Assembly: GCF_027922305.1 (NCBI RefSeq)
Contig: NZ_BSFK01000016.1
Coordinates: 616,565-680,564, forward strand
Source of the DNA: Methylopila jiangsuensis
Lineage (GTDB): Bacteria; Pseudomonadota; Alphaproteobacteria; Rhizobiales; Methylopilaceae
DNA length: 64,000 bases
Direction: 5' to 3'
The first letter of the stretch is position 1. Each line of letters starts with the position of its first letter. Shown here in pieces: positions 17,339 through 25,458 of the stretch. Both the position numbers and the translations under genes were made by a program. The notes beneath the pieces are model-generated. The model had not been told where the DNA came from, ran no database searches, and saw only the letters and a list, made by a program, of their open reading frames with translations.

Positions 17339-17653
17339 ATGGGATGGACCTATCTGCTGCTCGCGGGCCTGACGGAGATCGTCTGGGCCACCAGCCTGAA
17401 ATACTCCGAAGGCTTCACCAAACTCGGGCCGACCGTGGTGACGGCGGTCGCGCTCGCCTGCAGCCTGACGCTGCTGGGCCTCGCCCTGAAGACGCTGCCG
17501 ATCGGACTCGGCTACGCGGTGTGGACAGGAATCGGGGCCGCGGGCGCGACCATCGTGGGCATGATCCTGTTCGGAGACCCGGTGGAGCCGCTGCGGCTCG
17601 CCTGCATCGGGCTGATCGTGGCCGGCGTGCTTGGCCTCAAGTTCGTGGCCTGA
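17339..17653 (+). CDS. gdx: Guanidinium exporter Gdx (SMR family, SugE-type)
   Basis: A 104-residue four-helix protein of the small multidrug resistance family. The residues that mark the guanidinium-specific Gdx subtype are all present: Glu13, Trp16, Ser42, Tyr59 and Trp62, together with the LKYSEGFTK loop (20-28). It works as an antiparallel dimer exchanging guanidinium for two protons at the inner membrane. GGAG lies nine bases upstream of the ATG. The leader holds two ACG-loop hairpins typical of a guanidine-II riboswitch. Older annotations call such genes sugE, quaternary ammonium transporter; the residue set favours Gdx. Confidence 0.92.
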   Translation: MGWTYLLLAGLTEIVWATSLKYSEGFTKLGPTVVTAVALACSLTLLGLALKTLPIGLGYAVWTGIGAAGATIVGMILFGDPVEPLRLACIGLIVAGVLGLKFVA

Positions 17654-17675
17654 CCTTAAGCGCTCGGGGCGGCCG

Positions 17676-17870
17676 TCACGCCATCACGTCGACGACCGAC
17701 CCGACGCCGGCCGGCGTCTGGGCCTTGCTGGTCTCGGCGACCTGCGCCACCAGATTCGCGACCATCTGCTGCTGCTCGTTCGCGATCTTCAGCGCGGCGA
17801 TGGAGAAGCCGTCGCGGGTCTGCTGCGACTTCGAGGCGACGGCCGAGGCGGCGAGCGAGCTGACGTCCAT
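17676..17870 (-). CDS. YjfB-like putative motility protein
   Basis: A 64-residue protein beginning MDVSSLAASAVASKSQQ and followed by a KIANEQQQMVANLVAQV helix. This is the pattern of the small YjfB-type putative motility family (MD-S-x-A start, amphipathic helix with a Q-rich centre). ATG 17870 has GGAG about ten bases upstream; an in-frame extension to 17903 has no good site. No flagellar or chemotaxis genes are nearby, so the motility label is weak. Confidence 0.6.
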   Translation of the reverse strand: MDVSSLAASAVASKSQQTRDGFSIAALKIANEQQQMVANLVAQVAETSKAQTPAGVGSVVDVMA

Positions 17871-17969
17871 GGGAGCGATCTCCGGTCGTGACGCCGGAAC
17901 CATGGCCCTTCGGGATTTAACGCCCCGTTAAGAAGGGTCCGTAAATACCGCCGATTCCAAAAGCCCGAA

Positions 17970-18851
17970 TCAGCGCGTCGGCACCGGCTCCGCGCCGCGG
18001 TAGTCGTAGAAGCCGCGCTGGGTCTTGCGGCCGAGCCAGCCGGCCTCGACGTATTTCACCAGCAGCGGGCAGGGGCGGTACTTGGAGTCCGCGAGGCCCT
18101 CGTAGAGCACCTGCATGATCGACAGGCAGGTGTCGAGGCCGATGAAGTCGGCGAGCTGCAGCGGGCCCATGGGATGATTGGCGCCGAGCCGCATGGCGGT
18201 GTCGATGGCGTCCACCGAGCCTACGCCCTCGTAGAGCGTGTAGATCGCCTCGTTGATCATGGGCAGCAGGATGCGGTTGACCATGAAGGCGGGGAAGTCC
18301 TCGGACACCGCCACGGTCTTGCCGAGCCGGTCGATCAGCGCCTTGGCGCTCTCGAAGGTCTCGTCCTCGGTCGCGATGCCCCGGATCAGCTCCACGAGCT
18401 GCATCAGCGGCACCGGATTCATGAAGTGGATGCCGATGAAGCGCTCGGGCCGATCGGTGGAGGCGGCGAGCCGGGTGATGGAGATGGACGAGGTGTTGGT
18501 GGCCACCATCGTCTCCGGCTTCAGCGCCGGGCACAGCTCCGAGAAGATCTTGCGCTTGATCTGCTCGTCCTCGGTGGCGGCCTCGATCACCAGATCGCAG
18601 GCGCCGAGATCGGCGTAGGTGGGCGCCGTGACGATGCGCTCGAGCGCCGCCGCGCGGTCGGCGTCGCTGATGGCGCCCTTGGAGACCTGACGCTTCAGGT
18701 TGCCGTCGATGACCTCGCGGGCGGCGGCGAGCCGGTCGGCCGAGATGTCGTTGAAATGCACGTCGACCCCGGCGAGGGCGCACACATGGGCGATGCCGCT
18801 GCCCATCTGTCCGGCCCCGATCACGCCGATCTTGCGAATCTCCGTCGCCAT
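17970..18851 (-). CDS. hbd: 3-hydroxybutyryl-CoA dehydrogenase
   Basis: A 293-residue enzyme oxidising (S)-3-hydroxybutyryl-CoA to acetoacetyl-CoA with NAD(P). The Rossmann motif GVIGAGQMGSG lies at the N-terminus. NTSSISITRLA supplies substrate-binding Ser/Asn, and the catalytic His is in GIHFMNPVPLMQLVE with the partner Glu in the VELIRG stretch. The C-terminal domain has LGANHPMGPLQLADFIGLD and ends in WLGRKTQRGFYDY, all family signatures. ATG 18851 is used because residues upstream of it are low-complexity. It follows etfB-etfA on the same strand after 130 bases, the usual grouping in alphaproteobacteria, and links acyl-CoA oxidation to the respiratory chain. Confidence 0.93.
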   Translation of the reverse strand: MATEIRKIGVIGAGQMGSGIAHVCALAGVDVHFNDISADRLAAAREVIDGNLKRQVSKGAISDADRAAALERIVTAPTYADLGACDLVIEAATEDEQIKRKIFSELCPALKPETMVATNTSSISITRLAASTDRPERFIGIHFMNPVPLMQLVELIRGIATEDETFESAKALIDRLGKTVAVSEDFPAFMVNRILLPMINEAIYTLYEGVGSVDAIDTAMRLGANHPMGPLQLADFIGLDTCLSIMQVLYEGLADSKYRPCPLLVKYVEAGWLGRKTQRGFYDYRGAEPVPTR

Positions 18852-18981
18852 CTTCACCGCCTGGCCGTTCCGTCCATCATGCCGTTCCGGCCGCAGCGCG
18901 GCCGGAACCTGATTATGTGCTGCGGCGCACAAGAATCCAGCGCCGCAGGCATGCCAGTTCTAGCGCCTCGGAAGGCGGGCG

Positions 18982-19923
18982 TCACTTGGCCTTGGCGATT
19001 TCCGCCTGCAGCTCGGGAGCGACGGTGAAAAGGTCCGCCACCAGCCCGTAATCCGCCACCTGGAAGATGGGCGCGTCCTCGTCCTTGTTGATGGCGACGA
19101 TGACCTTGGAGTCCTTCATGCCGGCGAGGTGCTGGATCGCGCCGGAGATGCCCAGCGCCACATAGAGGTCGGGCGCCACGATCTTGCCGGTCTGGCCCAC
19201 CTGCTGGTCGTTCGGGGCGTAGCCTGCGTCCACTGCGGCGCGGCTCGCGCCGATGGCGGCGCCGAAGGCGTCGGCGAGCGGCTCGATCACCTCCTCGAAC
19301 TTGGCCTTGGAGCCGAGCGCGCGGCCGCCGGAGACGATGACCTTGGCCGAGCCGAGCTCGGGCCGGTCCGACTGGGTGAGGTCCTCGCCCACGAAGGCGG
19401 ACAGCGCCGGGTCGGAGGCCGCGGCCACGTCCTCGACCGCCGCCGAGCCGCCGTCGCCGGTCGCCTGGAAGGCGGAGGTGCGAACCGTGATGATCTTCTT
19501 GGGGTCCGAAGTCTTCACCGTCTGCAGCGCGTTGCCGGCGTAGATCGGGCGCTCGAAGGTGTCCGGCGCCTCGACCTTGGTGATGTCGGAGATCTGCATC
19601 ACGTCGAGCTTGGCCGCCACGCGGGGCAGGATGTTCTTGCCCGTGGTCGAGGACGAGGCCACCAGCGCGTCATAGGCGCCCATCAGGCCGAGGATCAGCT
19701 CGGCGAAGGGCTCGGCCAGGCCGTGGGCGTACTGGTCGCCCGAGGCGACGAGCACCTTCTCGACGCCGGAGAGCTTGGCCGCGGCGTCCGCCGCGCCCTT
19801 GGGGGCCTTGCCGGCCACGAGGATGTGGACCGGCGCGCCGAGCGCGATGGCGGCGGTGAGCGCCTTGGCGGTGGCGTCGCCGAGCGCGTCTTCGTGATGA
19901 TCGGCCAGAAGCAGGGTCGTCAT
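18982..19923 (-). CDS. etfA: Electron transfer flavoprotein alpha subunit
   Basis: A 313-residue ETF alpha subunit. The N-terminal domain starts [15 protein letters not shown]. The C-terminal FAD domain has [38 protein letters not shown] and [17 protein letters not shown], then ends in the conserved [15 protein letters not shown] stretch. ETF takes electrons from acyl-CoA and other dehydrogenases (including dimethylglycine- or sarcosine-type enzymes) and passes them to ETF-ubiquinone oxidoreductase. The gene follows etfB after three bases, so the two subunits are co-translated. Confidence 0.97.
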   Translation of the reverse strand: MTTLLLADHHEDALGDATAKALTAAIALGAPVHILVAGKAPKGAADAAAKLSGVEKVLVASGDQYAHGLAEPFAELILGLMGAYDALVASSSTTGKNILPRVAAKLDVMQISDITKVEAPDTFERPIYAGNALQTVKTSDPKKIITVRTSAFQATGDGGSAAVEDVAAASDPALSAFVGEDLTQSDRPELGSAKVIVSGGRALGSKAKFEEVIEPLADAFGAAIGASRAAVDAGYAPNDQQVGQTGKIVAPDLYVALGISGAIQHLAGMKDSKVIVAINKDEDAPIFQVADYGLVADLFTVAPELQAEIAKAK

Positions 19924-19926
19924 GGT

Positions 19927-20676
19927 TCAGATCACTCCCGCTTCGGTCTTCAGCTTCTGCACCAGCTCGGAGACCGAGCCCACCTTCACGCCCGCCTGCC
20001 GCTTCGGCGGCTCGGAGGTCTTCAGCACGGTGAGGCGCGGCGCCACGTCCACGCCGTAGTCGGCCGCCGCCTTTTCGGCGATCGGCTTCTTCTTGGCCTT
20101 CATGATGTTGGGCAGCGAGGCGTAGCGCGGCTCGTTGAGGCGCAGGTCGGTGGTCACCACCGCCGGCAGCTTGAGCGACACGGTCTGCAGGCCGCCGTCC
20201 ACCTCGCGGGTGACGGACACGGCGTCGCCCTCGGGCGCCACCTTGGAGGCGAAGGTGCCCTGGGGCCAGCCGAGCAGCGCGGCCAGCATCTGGCCGGTCT
20301 GGTTGCAGTCGTCGTCGATCGCCTGCTTGCCGAGGATCACGAGGCCGGGCTGCTCCTCCTCCACCACCTTGGCGAGGATCTTCGCCACCGCCAGCGGCTC
20401 GACGGTCCCGTCGACCTTCACGAGGACGCCGCGGTCGCCGCCCATGGCGAGGCCGGTGCGGATGGTCTCGGCGGCCTGGGCCGGGCCGATGGACACCACC
20501 ACCACCTCGGTCGCCTTGCCGGCTTCCTTCAGGCGCAGCGCTTCTTCGACCGCGATCTCGTCGAAGGGATTCATCGACATCTTGACGTTGGCCAGCTCGA
20601 CGCCCGACCCGTCCGGTTTGACGCGGATCTTGACGTTGTAGTCGACCACTCTCTTGACGGGGACGAGTACCTTCAT
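19927..20676 (-). CDS. etfB: Electron transfer flavoprotein beta subunit
   Basis: A 249-residue ETF beta subunit. It starts [19 protein letters not shown], has [19 protein letters not shown], and the AMP-binding/recognition region [20 protein letters not shown]. The signature [19 protein letters not shown] follows and [12 protein letters not shown] is near the C-terminus. Length is standard. It heads the etfB-etfA-hbd group; about 200 bases separate it from the dnaA stop, and the promoter presumably lies there. Confidence 0.97.
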   Translation of the reverse strand: MKVLVPVKRVVDYNVKIRVKPDGSGVELANVKMSMNPFDEIAVEEALRLKEAGKATEVVVVSIGPAQAAETIRTGLAMGGDRGVLVKVDGTVEPLAVAKILAKVVEEEQPGLVILGKQAIDDDCNQTGQMLAALLGWPQGTFASKVAPEGDAVSVTREVDGGLQTVSLKLPAVVTTDLRLNEPRYASLPNIMKAKKKPIAEKAAADYGVDVAPRLTVLKTSEPPKRQAGVKVGSVSELVQKLKTEAGVI

Positions 20677-20823
20677 CGCGTCGATGACCTCGGAACGTGT
20701 GTGGCTCTGCCCGGGGCCGCGGCGCCGCAGCCGGCGCGGGCCCCGAAAACCCGCCCGATCAGGGGGGCGGCGGCGGGGAACGCGGCGGACAGTAGGCGTG
20801 CTGCGCCTGCGAAGTCAACGCGC

Positions 20824-20851
20824 CGAAAGGCGGGTCCGAACGCGCCTTTCG
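20824..20851 (-). other. Stem-loop after dnaA
   Basis: CGAAAGGCG (20824-20832) and CGCCTTTCG (20843-20851) form a perfect 9-bp stem with a 10-base loop, 24 bases beyond the dnaA stop. No T-run follows, so it is at most a weak or Rho-assisted transcript end. It lies in the etfB upstream region. Confidence 0.4.
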
Positions 20852-20875
20852 AAGGCCCGCGGACCGTCCTTGAGA

Positions 20876-22351
20876 TCAGTCCAGCAGCAGCCGCTTCAGC
20901 AGTTCGATCTCGTCCGCAAGCGTCTGGTCCGTGGCCACGAGGCCGTCGATCTTGCGCACCGCGTGCAGCACGGTGGTGTGGTCGCGGCCGCCGAACCGGC
21001 GCCCGATCTCCGGCAGCGAGCGCAGCGTCATCTGCTTGGAGAGGTACATGGCGACCTGACGCGGCCGCACCACCGTCTGGGTGCGGCGCGAGGACAGGAT
21101 GTCCGCCCGGCTGACGTTGTAGTGCTTGGCGACGATGCGCTGGATGTCCTCGATCTTGACCCGCTTCGGCTCCACCTGCCGCACCAGGTCGCGCAGGGCG
21201 ATCTCGGCCATCTCCACGCTGATCGGCGCGCCGGTCAGGGTGTTGTGGGCGAGCAGGCGGTTGACGGCGCCGTCCAGGTCGCGGCCGTTGGCGGTGACGG
21301 TGCGGGCGACGAAGGCGATCACCTCCGCCGGCACGTCGAACTTCGGGTGCAGCGCCCTGGCCGCCGCGACCCGCTCCATCAGGATCTTGGCGCGCAGCTC
21401 CTCGTCGAGCGAGCCCATCTCCAGCGTCAGCCCGCCCGCGAGCCGCGAGCGCAGCCGCTCGTCCACGCTTTCGAGTTCGGACGGAGCGCGGTCGGCGGCG
21501 ACGATCACCTGCTGGCGGCCGTCGAGCAGGGCGTTCAGCGTGTGGCCGAACTCCTGCTGCACCGTCTTGCCCTGCAGGAACTGCAGGTCGTCGATGATCA
21601 GCAGGTCGATCGCCCGGAGCCGCTCCTTGAAGGTGAGCGCGGTCTGGGCCTTCAGCGCCGCCACGAAGTCGAACATGAACTTCTCGGCGGTGAGATAGGT
21701 CACGCGGCGGCCGGAGGTCTCCACCGCATGGGCGGTCGCCTGCAGCAGGTGGGTCTTGCCGAGGCCGACGGCGGCGTGGATCACCAGCGGGTTGAAGGTG
21801 ACCGGATCGCCGGGCCGGGCGCGGGCGATCTGCAGCGCCGCGGCGTGGGCGAGCTGGTTGGAGCGGCCGACCAGGAAGGTGTCGAGGGTCAGGCGGCGGT
21901 CGAGCGGCGAGCCGTCCAGGCGCCGGCCCTCGCGCGCGGCCGAAGGCGCGGCGGAGCCGGCCGCGGCCGGCGAGGACGCGCGCTCCTCCGGCTCGAAGCG
22001 GGGCGCGGGCGCCACCACCACGTCGCCGGCGCTCGCCGCGAGCTTCGGCGCGGCCACCCGCACGCCGAGCGCGATGCGCGCCACCTCCGCGGCCTCCTCG
22101 GCCAGCACCGTGGTGATGCGGTCCACGTAATGCGACTGGATCCAGCTCTTCAGGAAGCGCGTCGGCACCGACAGATGGGCCACGCCGTCCTCGACCCGGT
22201 CGAGCGCGATGCGCCCGAACCAGCTGGTGTAGACGTCCTCGCCATATTCGGCGCGCAGCCGCTCGGTCGCCCGACGCCAGGCGGCCTCATGCTGGGCGCC
22301 GTCCTCGGCGGCCGGGGAGGTCGAGAAACGTTCGGACGAAGCAGGGAGCAT
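20876..22351 (-). CDS. dnaA: Chromosomal replication initiator DnaA
   Basis: A 491-residue DnaA. Domain I is about 22-90 ([18 protein letters not shown]). Domain II is an Ala/Pro-rich linker. The AAA+ domain III starts near [13 protein letters not shown] and contains Walker [13 protein letters not shown] and Walker [14 protein letters not shown]. Domain IV has the DnaA-box-binding signature [20 protein letters not shown] 22351 ([10 protein letters not shown]) is preferred over the longer frame to 22474, whose extra residues are arginine- and proline-rich. The gene is 76 bases downstream of a rhodanese gene and about 1.2 kb from rpsT, a neighbourhood common in Hyphomicrobiales near the chromosome origin. 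Confidence 0.97.
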   Translation of the reverse strand: MLPASSERFSTSPAAEDGAQHEAAWRRATERLRAEYGEDVYTSWFGRIALDRVEDGVAHLSVPTRFLKSWIQSHYVDRITTVLAEEAAEVARIALGVRVAAPKLAASAGDVVVAPAPRFEPEERASSPAAAGSAAPSAAREGRRLDGSPLDRRLTLDTFLVGRSNQLAHAAALQIARARPGDPVTFNPLVIHAAVGLGKTHLLQATAHAVETSGRRVTYLTAEKFMFDFVAALKAQTALTFKERLRAIDLLIIDDLQFLQGKTVQQEFGHTLNALLDGRQQVIVAADRAPSELESVDERLRSRLAGGLTLEMGSLDEELRAKILMERVAAARALHPKFDVPAEVIAFVARTVTANGRDLDGAVNRLLAHNTLTGAPISVEMAEIALRDLVRQVEPKRVKIEDIQRIVAKHYNVSRADILSSRRTQTVVRPRQVAMYLSKQMTLRSLPEIGRRFGGRDHTTVLHAVRKIDGLVATDQTLADEIELLKRLLLD

Positions 22352-22427
22352 CGGACCTCTCCGGGGGTAAAAGGGTCGACGATCGATCGGAAGGGCGAAA
22401 GGGAACCGGCGGCGCGTCGGCGCCGCG

Positions 22428-22871
22428 TCAGTTCTGGATCCAGGGCAGGCCGTCGGCTTTCCAGCCGCCCACATGGCCGCGCTGGCGCTCGCCGTCGAGC
22501 GGGCCTTCGAAGCCGTTGACCACGTTGTAGGCGCGGGTCCAGCCGAGCGCGGTCAGGGCCGCCGCCGCCCCCTGGCTGCGGGCGCCGCTGCGGCACAGGA
22601 AGAACACCGGCGAGGTCTCGTCGAGGCCCGCGGCCTTCAGCGCGGCGGCGGTCTTCTCCGCGAAGTCCGGATCGATCTGCATGGTGGGGAACGTCTGCCA
22701 CTCCTGCAGCACGGCGCGCTTGCCGAGCGACGACAGGTCCGGCACGCCGACGAAGGACCATTCCGCGCTGGTGCGCACGTCCACAAGCGCCGCGGAGGCC
22801 TCCGCGCTGATCGTCGTCCAGGCGTCCTGGGGGGACACGTCGCCAGCGTAGGAACCGCGCGCTTGAGACAT
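22428..22871 (-). CDS. Rhodanese domain protein
   Basis: A 147-residue single rhodanese domain. The active-site loop is [14 protein letters not shown], with the persulfide-forming Cys near residue 93. [18 protein letters not shown] is the N-terminal CH2A motif, and [14 protein letters not shown] follows. The loop CRSGAR is of the sulfurtransferase type. The partner is unknown. It lies upstream of dnaA on the same strand (76-base gap), so dnaA may be partly transcribed with it. Confidence 0.9.
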   Translation of the reverse strand: MSQARGSYAGDVSPQDAWTTISAEASAALVDVRTSAEWSFVGVPDLSSLGKRAVLQEWQTFPTMQIDPDFAEKTAAALKAAGLDETSPVFFLCRSGARSQGAAAALTALGWTRAYNVVNGFEGPLDGERQRGHVGGWKADGLPWIQN

Positions 22872-23494
22872 GAAAGGCCCTCGCCGGACTGAGGGTCCGA
22901 CGCTCCATCGTACGAGGTGACTGCGAAAGCGTCGCCGGGCGCAAAAGACCGATGCCGATCTTTATCGCCGTCCAGGCTATTCAGACAAATTGTGTGGGTG
23001 AGAAAACGAGGATGGCTTGAGTCTTAGAGGCGCTATCTTTGTTTTCTCTTGTGAGAACTGCGCTTTCTGCTTTCCCGAAGTGAAAAAGTAGTTAAGGCGT
23101 CTCCATGGATTGGAAGATACACAGGGGGTCCGGGGGGCGCAATGGCTGCCGATGAGCGAATCGGTCGCGGTCGGAGCGGGCGGAAGGGAGGCGGTTTCAA
23201 GGCCGGCTCTCAAACCTCTGCATAGCCAGCAAAATCGCATTGACGGGGCGGCGCGAAGCAGCTCTCGGGCCCCCCGCAGAATCTTTATCGGGCGCTTCGG
23301 AATCCGTCCTCATGGTGTCGGGATTCCGTCATCTCTCCGACGTCTTGCCAGTAAGCCTTTGAGAAACGTAACGTATTTCTGTTCGGGCCGAAGGCGTCGG
23401 CGGCCGTGATCGGCGTGATGCGGGATTCCCCGAGTCAAGCCGGATTCTGGCATGCCGCAGCGCGCCGAGGTCGCGCTGCGCGCGGGACGAACGC
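22872..23494. other. Long intergenic region between the rhodanese gene and rpsT
   Basis: No convincing gene. Bases 22960-23110 are clearly AT-richer than the surroundings. An 8-bp perfect inverted repeat (CGGAATCC at 23298-23305, GGATTCCG at 23321-23328) is present, and a second partial copy of its right arm lies near 23422. I looked for DnaA boxes (TTATCCACA and close variants on both strands) and found none. The position beside dnaA and rpsT makes an origin possible, but nothing seen proves it. Confidence 0.4.
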
Positions 23495-23523
23495 AAAAAG
23501 CCCGGCGCGAGGCCGGGCTTTTC
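23495..23523 (-). terminator. Intrinsic terminator of rpsT
   Basis: An 8-bp GC stem (AGCCCGGC paired with GCCGGGCT, loop CTCGC-like) is followed on the minus strand by TTTTTGCG. It lies 23 bases beyond the rpsT stop. Confidence 0.9.
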
Positions 23524-23545
23524 AGCGGGCGATGATTTCAGCCGA

Positions 23546-23812
23546 TCACGCGCTCAGGGCGCGCACCCGGGCCGCGAGGCGGGACACCTTGCGGGAGGCG
23601 GTGTTCTTGTGCAGCACGCCCTTCTGGGCGGCGCGCATGATCTCCGGCTCGGCGGCGCGCAGCGCCGTGAGGGCGGCGCCGGACTCGCCGGAGGCGATCG
23701 CCTCCTCGACCTTGCGCAGGAAGGTGCGCATGCGGCTGCGGCGGGCGCCGTTGACGGCGGTGCGGCGGGCGATCTTGCGAACGGCCTTCTTGGCCGACGG
23801 CGTGTTGGCCAT
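23546..23812 (-). CDS. rpsT: 30S ribosomal protein S20
   Basis: An 88-residue basic protein of the S20 family. It starts [20 protein letters not shown], contains [19 protein letters not shown], and ends with [20 protein letters not shown], the conserved S20 C-terminus that binds 16S rRNA. Length is normal. It has its own terminator at 23495-23523. Confidence 0.98.
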   Translation of the reverse strand: MANTPSAKKAVRKIARRTAVNGARRSRMRTFLRKVEEAIASGESGAALTALRAAEPEIMRAAQKGVLHKNTASRKVSRLAARVRALSA

Positions 23813-23945
23813 GGGCGTCTTGATCCTTCAGGTCACGGACGCGGCGGGCCGGATGATCCTGGCGCGGCGTCTCGAACAAACGACGAGCGGCGAGCTCATC
23901 CGCCCGCCGCGAGTGCCGGTCTCCTAGCAACACTGGCCCTCCGCG

Positions 23946-25289
23946 TCAACGGCGCGCGTCGGCGAAGGCTTGGTCGCCATTGGCCGCTCCGCCTTCGAAA
24001 CGCGCGCGGGGCCAGGTCACGCGCACCACCGCGCCGTTTTCGGGCGCGGCGGCGTTGCCGAGATCGAGCTGCGCGCCCGAGCGCTCCAGCAGGGTCTTGG
24101 CGATGAAGAAGCCCAGGCCCAGCCCGCCCGCCTCGGCGTCGTGGCCGTGGTCGGAGGAGCGGGTGGAGACGTAAGGCTCGCCAAGCCGGGACAGCACCTC
24201 GGGCGCGAATCCCGGCCCGTCGTCGGCCACCTCGATCGCCACTTCGCGCTCGTCCCACCGCACGGCCAGCCGCACCCGGCTCTCGGCGAAGTCCACCGCG
24301 TTCTCCACGATGTTGCCGAGGCCGTAGAGCACGCTCGGGTTCCGCCGCCAGGACGGCGCCGAATCGGGTTCGCCCTCGAACGCCGCCTCCAGCGCGACGC
24401 CGAAGTTGCGGTGCGGAGCCACGATCTCCTCGAGCAGATGGCGCATGGTCAGAAGGTCGAACGGCGCGTCGTGCTCGTCGAGCGAGGTCAGCTTCTTGAG
24501 GATGTCGCGGCAGCGCGCCACCTGCTCCCGCAGCAGGGCGATGTCCTCGGCGTGAGGGCCGGGGGTGAGCGCCCGCTCCAGCTCCTTGGACACCAGAGCT
24601 ATGGTGGCGAGCGGGGTGCCGAGTTCGTGGGCGGCGGCGGCGGCGAGTCCGTCGAGCGCCGACAGGTGCTGCTCGCGCGCCAGCACCAGCTCTGTCGCGG
24701 TCAGGGCCTCGCTCAGCTCGCGGCCCTCCTCGGCCACCCGCCACGCGTAGACGCCGATGAAGCACAGCGCCAGCAGCAGCGCGGTCCAGATGCCGGCCAC
24801 ATAGAGCTCGGGGATCGCCAGCGGCTCCGGCGCGCTCCAGGGCAGAGGCCAGCGCCAGACCGAGATCACGGTGGCGGCGCCCATGACGAGGACGCCGAGC
24901 GAGGCGGTGGTCGCCGGCGGCAGGGCGGTGGCGGAGATCATGACGGGGGCGAGGAACAGCACCGCGAACGGGTTCTCCAGCCCGCCGGTGAAGAACAGCA
25001 GCGCCGCGAGCTGGAGCACGTCGTAGCCAAGCAGCGCCGCCGCCTCGTTCGGGGTCAGGCGATGGGTGGTGGGGTAGCGCAGCCGCAGCGCCACGTTGAG
25101 CGCCGCGGACAGCGCGATGGCGGCGAAGCAGGCGCCGATCGGCAGCGGGAAGCCGAGCCCGCCATGCACCACGACCACCGCCGCGCTCTGGCCGGCCACC
25201 GCGAGCCAGCGCAGCCGCACCAGCGTGTCGAGCCTCAGGCCGTGGCGGACGACAAGGCGCGGGTCTTGGGAGGAAGCGGTCGAGGCCAC
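23946..25289 (-). CDS. regB: Redox-sensing histidine kinase (RegB/PrrB/ActS family)
   Basis: A 447-residue membrane kinase. Six hydrophobic segments occupy the first ~190 residues, with the quinone-site signature GGLENPF between two of them. The H-box is AAAAHELGTPLATI, and the redox-active Cys lies downstream in VARCRDILKKL, as in RegB. N, G1 and G2 boxes are NIVENAVDFA, VADDGPGFAPE and GGLGLGFFIAK. The family phosphorylates a RegA/PrrA/ActR response regulator that controls respiration, CO2 or nitrogen metabolism by redox state. No response-regulator gene is adjacent. The start is taken as GTG 25289; an extension to 25421 is open but low in conservation signals. Confidence 0.88.
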   Translation of the reverse strand: MASTASSQDPRLVVRHGLRLDTLVRLRWLAVAGQSAAVVVVHGGLGFPLPIGACFAAIALSAALNVALRLRYPTTHRLTPNEAAALLGYDVLQLAALLFFTGGLENPFAVLFLAPVMISATALPPATTASLGVLVMGAATVISVWRWPLPWSAPEPLAIPELYVAGIWTALLLALCFIGVYAWRVAEEGRELSEALTATELVLAREQHLSALDGLAAAAAHELGTPLATIALVSKELERALTPGPHAEDIALLREQVARCRDILKKLTSLDEHDAPFDLLTMRHLLEEIVAPHRNFGVALEAAFEGEPDSAPSWRRNPSVLYGLGNIVENAVDFAESRVRLAVRWDEREVAIEVADDGPGFAPEVLSRLGEPYVSTRSSDHGHDAEAGGLGLGFFIAKTLLERSGAQLDLGNAAAPENGAVVRVTWPRARFEGGAANGDQAFADARR

Positions 25290-25458
25290 GGGACGTCTTT
25301 CTGCAGGGGCGAAGCGGCGGTCTATACCGGGTTTGCTATACGGGGCTTGGGCGCCGCGCGCACCGTCGGGAGACGATGGGACCATTGACGCGACGGCGGA
25401 TCGGCGGAATCGTCGGCGCAAGGGCTATTGCGCCGCAGCATCGCGAAGGATCACTCCC

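Noticed and set aside
22872-23494. Signal recognition particle RNA, 6S RNA or tRNA in the gap near dnaA.
   Set aside because: No conserved SRP tetraloop region, tRNA T-loop (GGTTCRA) or long rod-like pairing could be found by eye.
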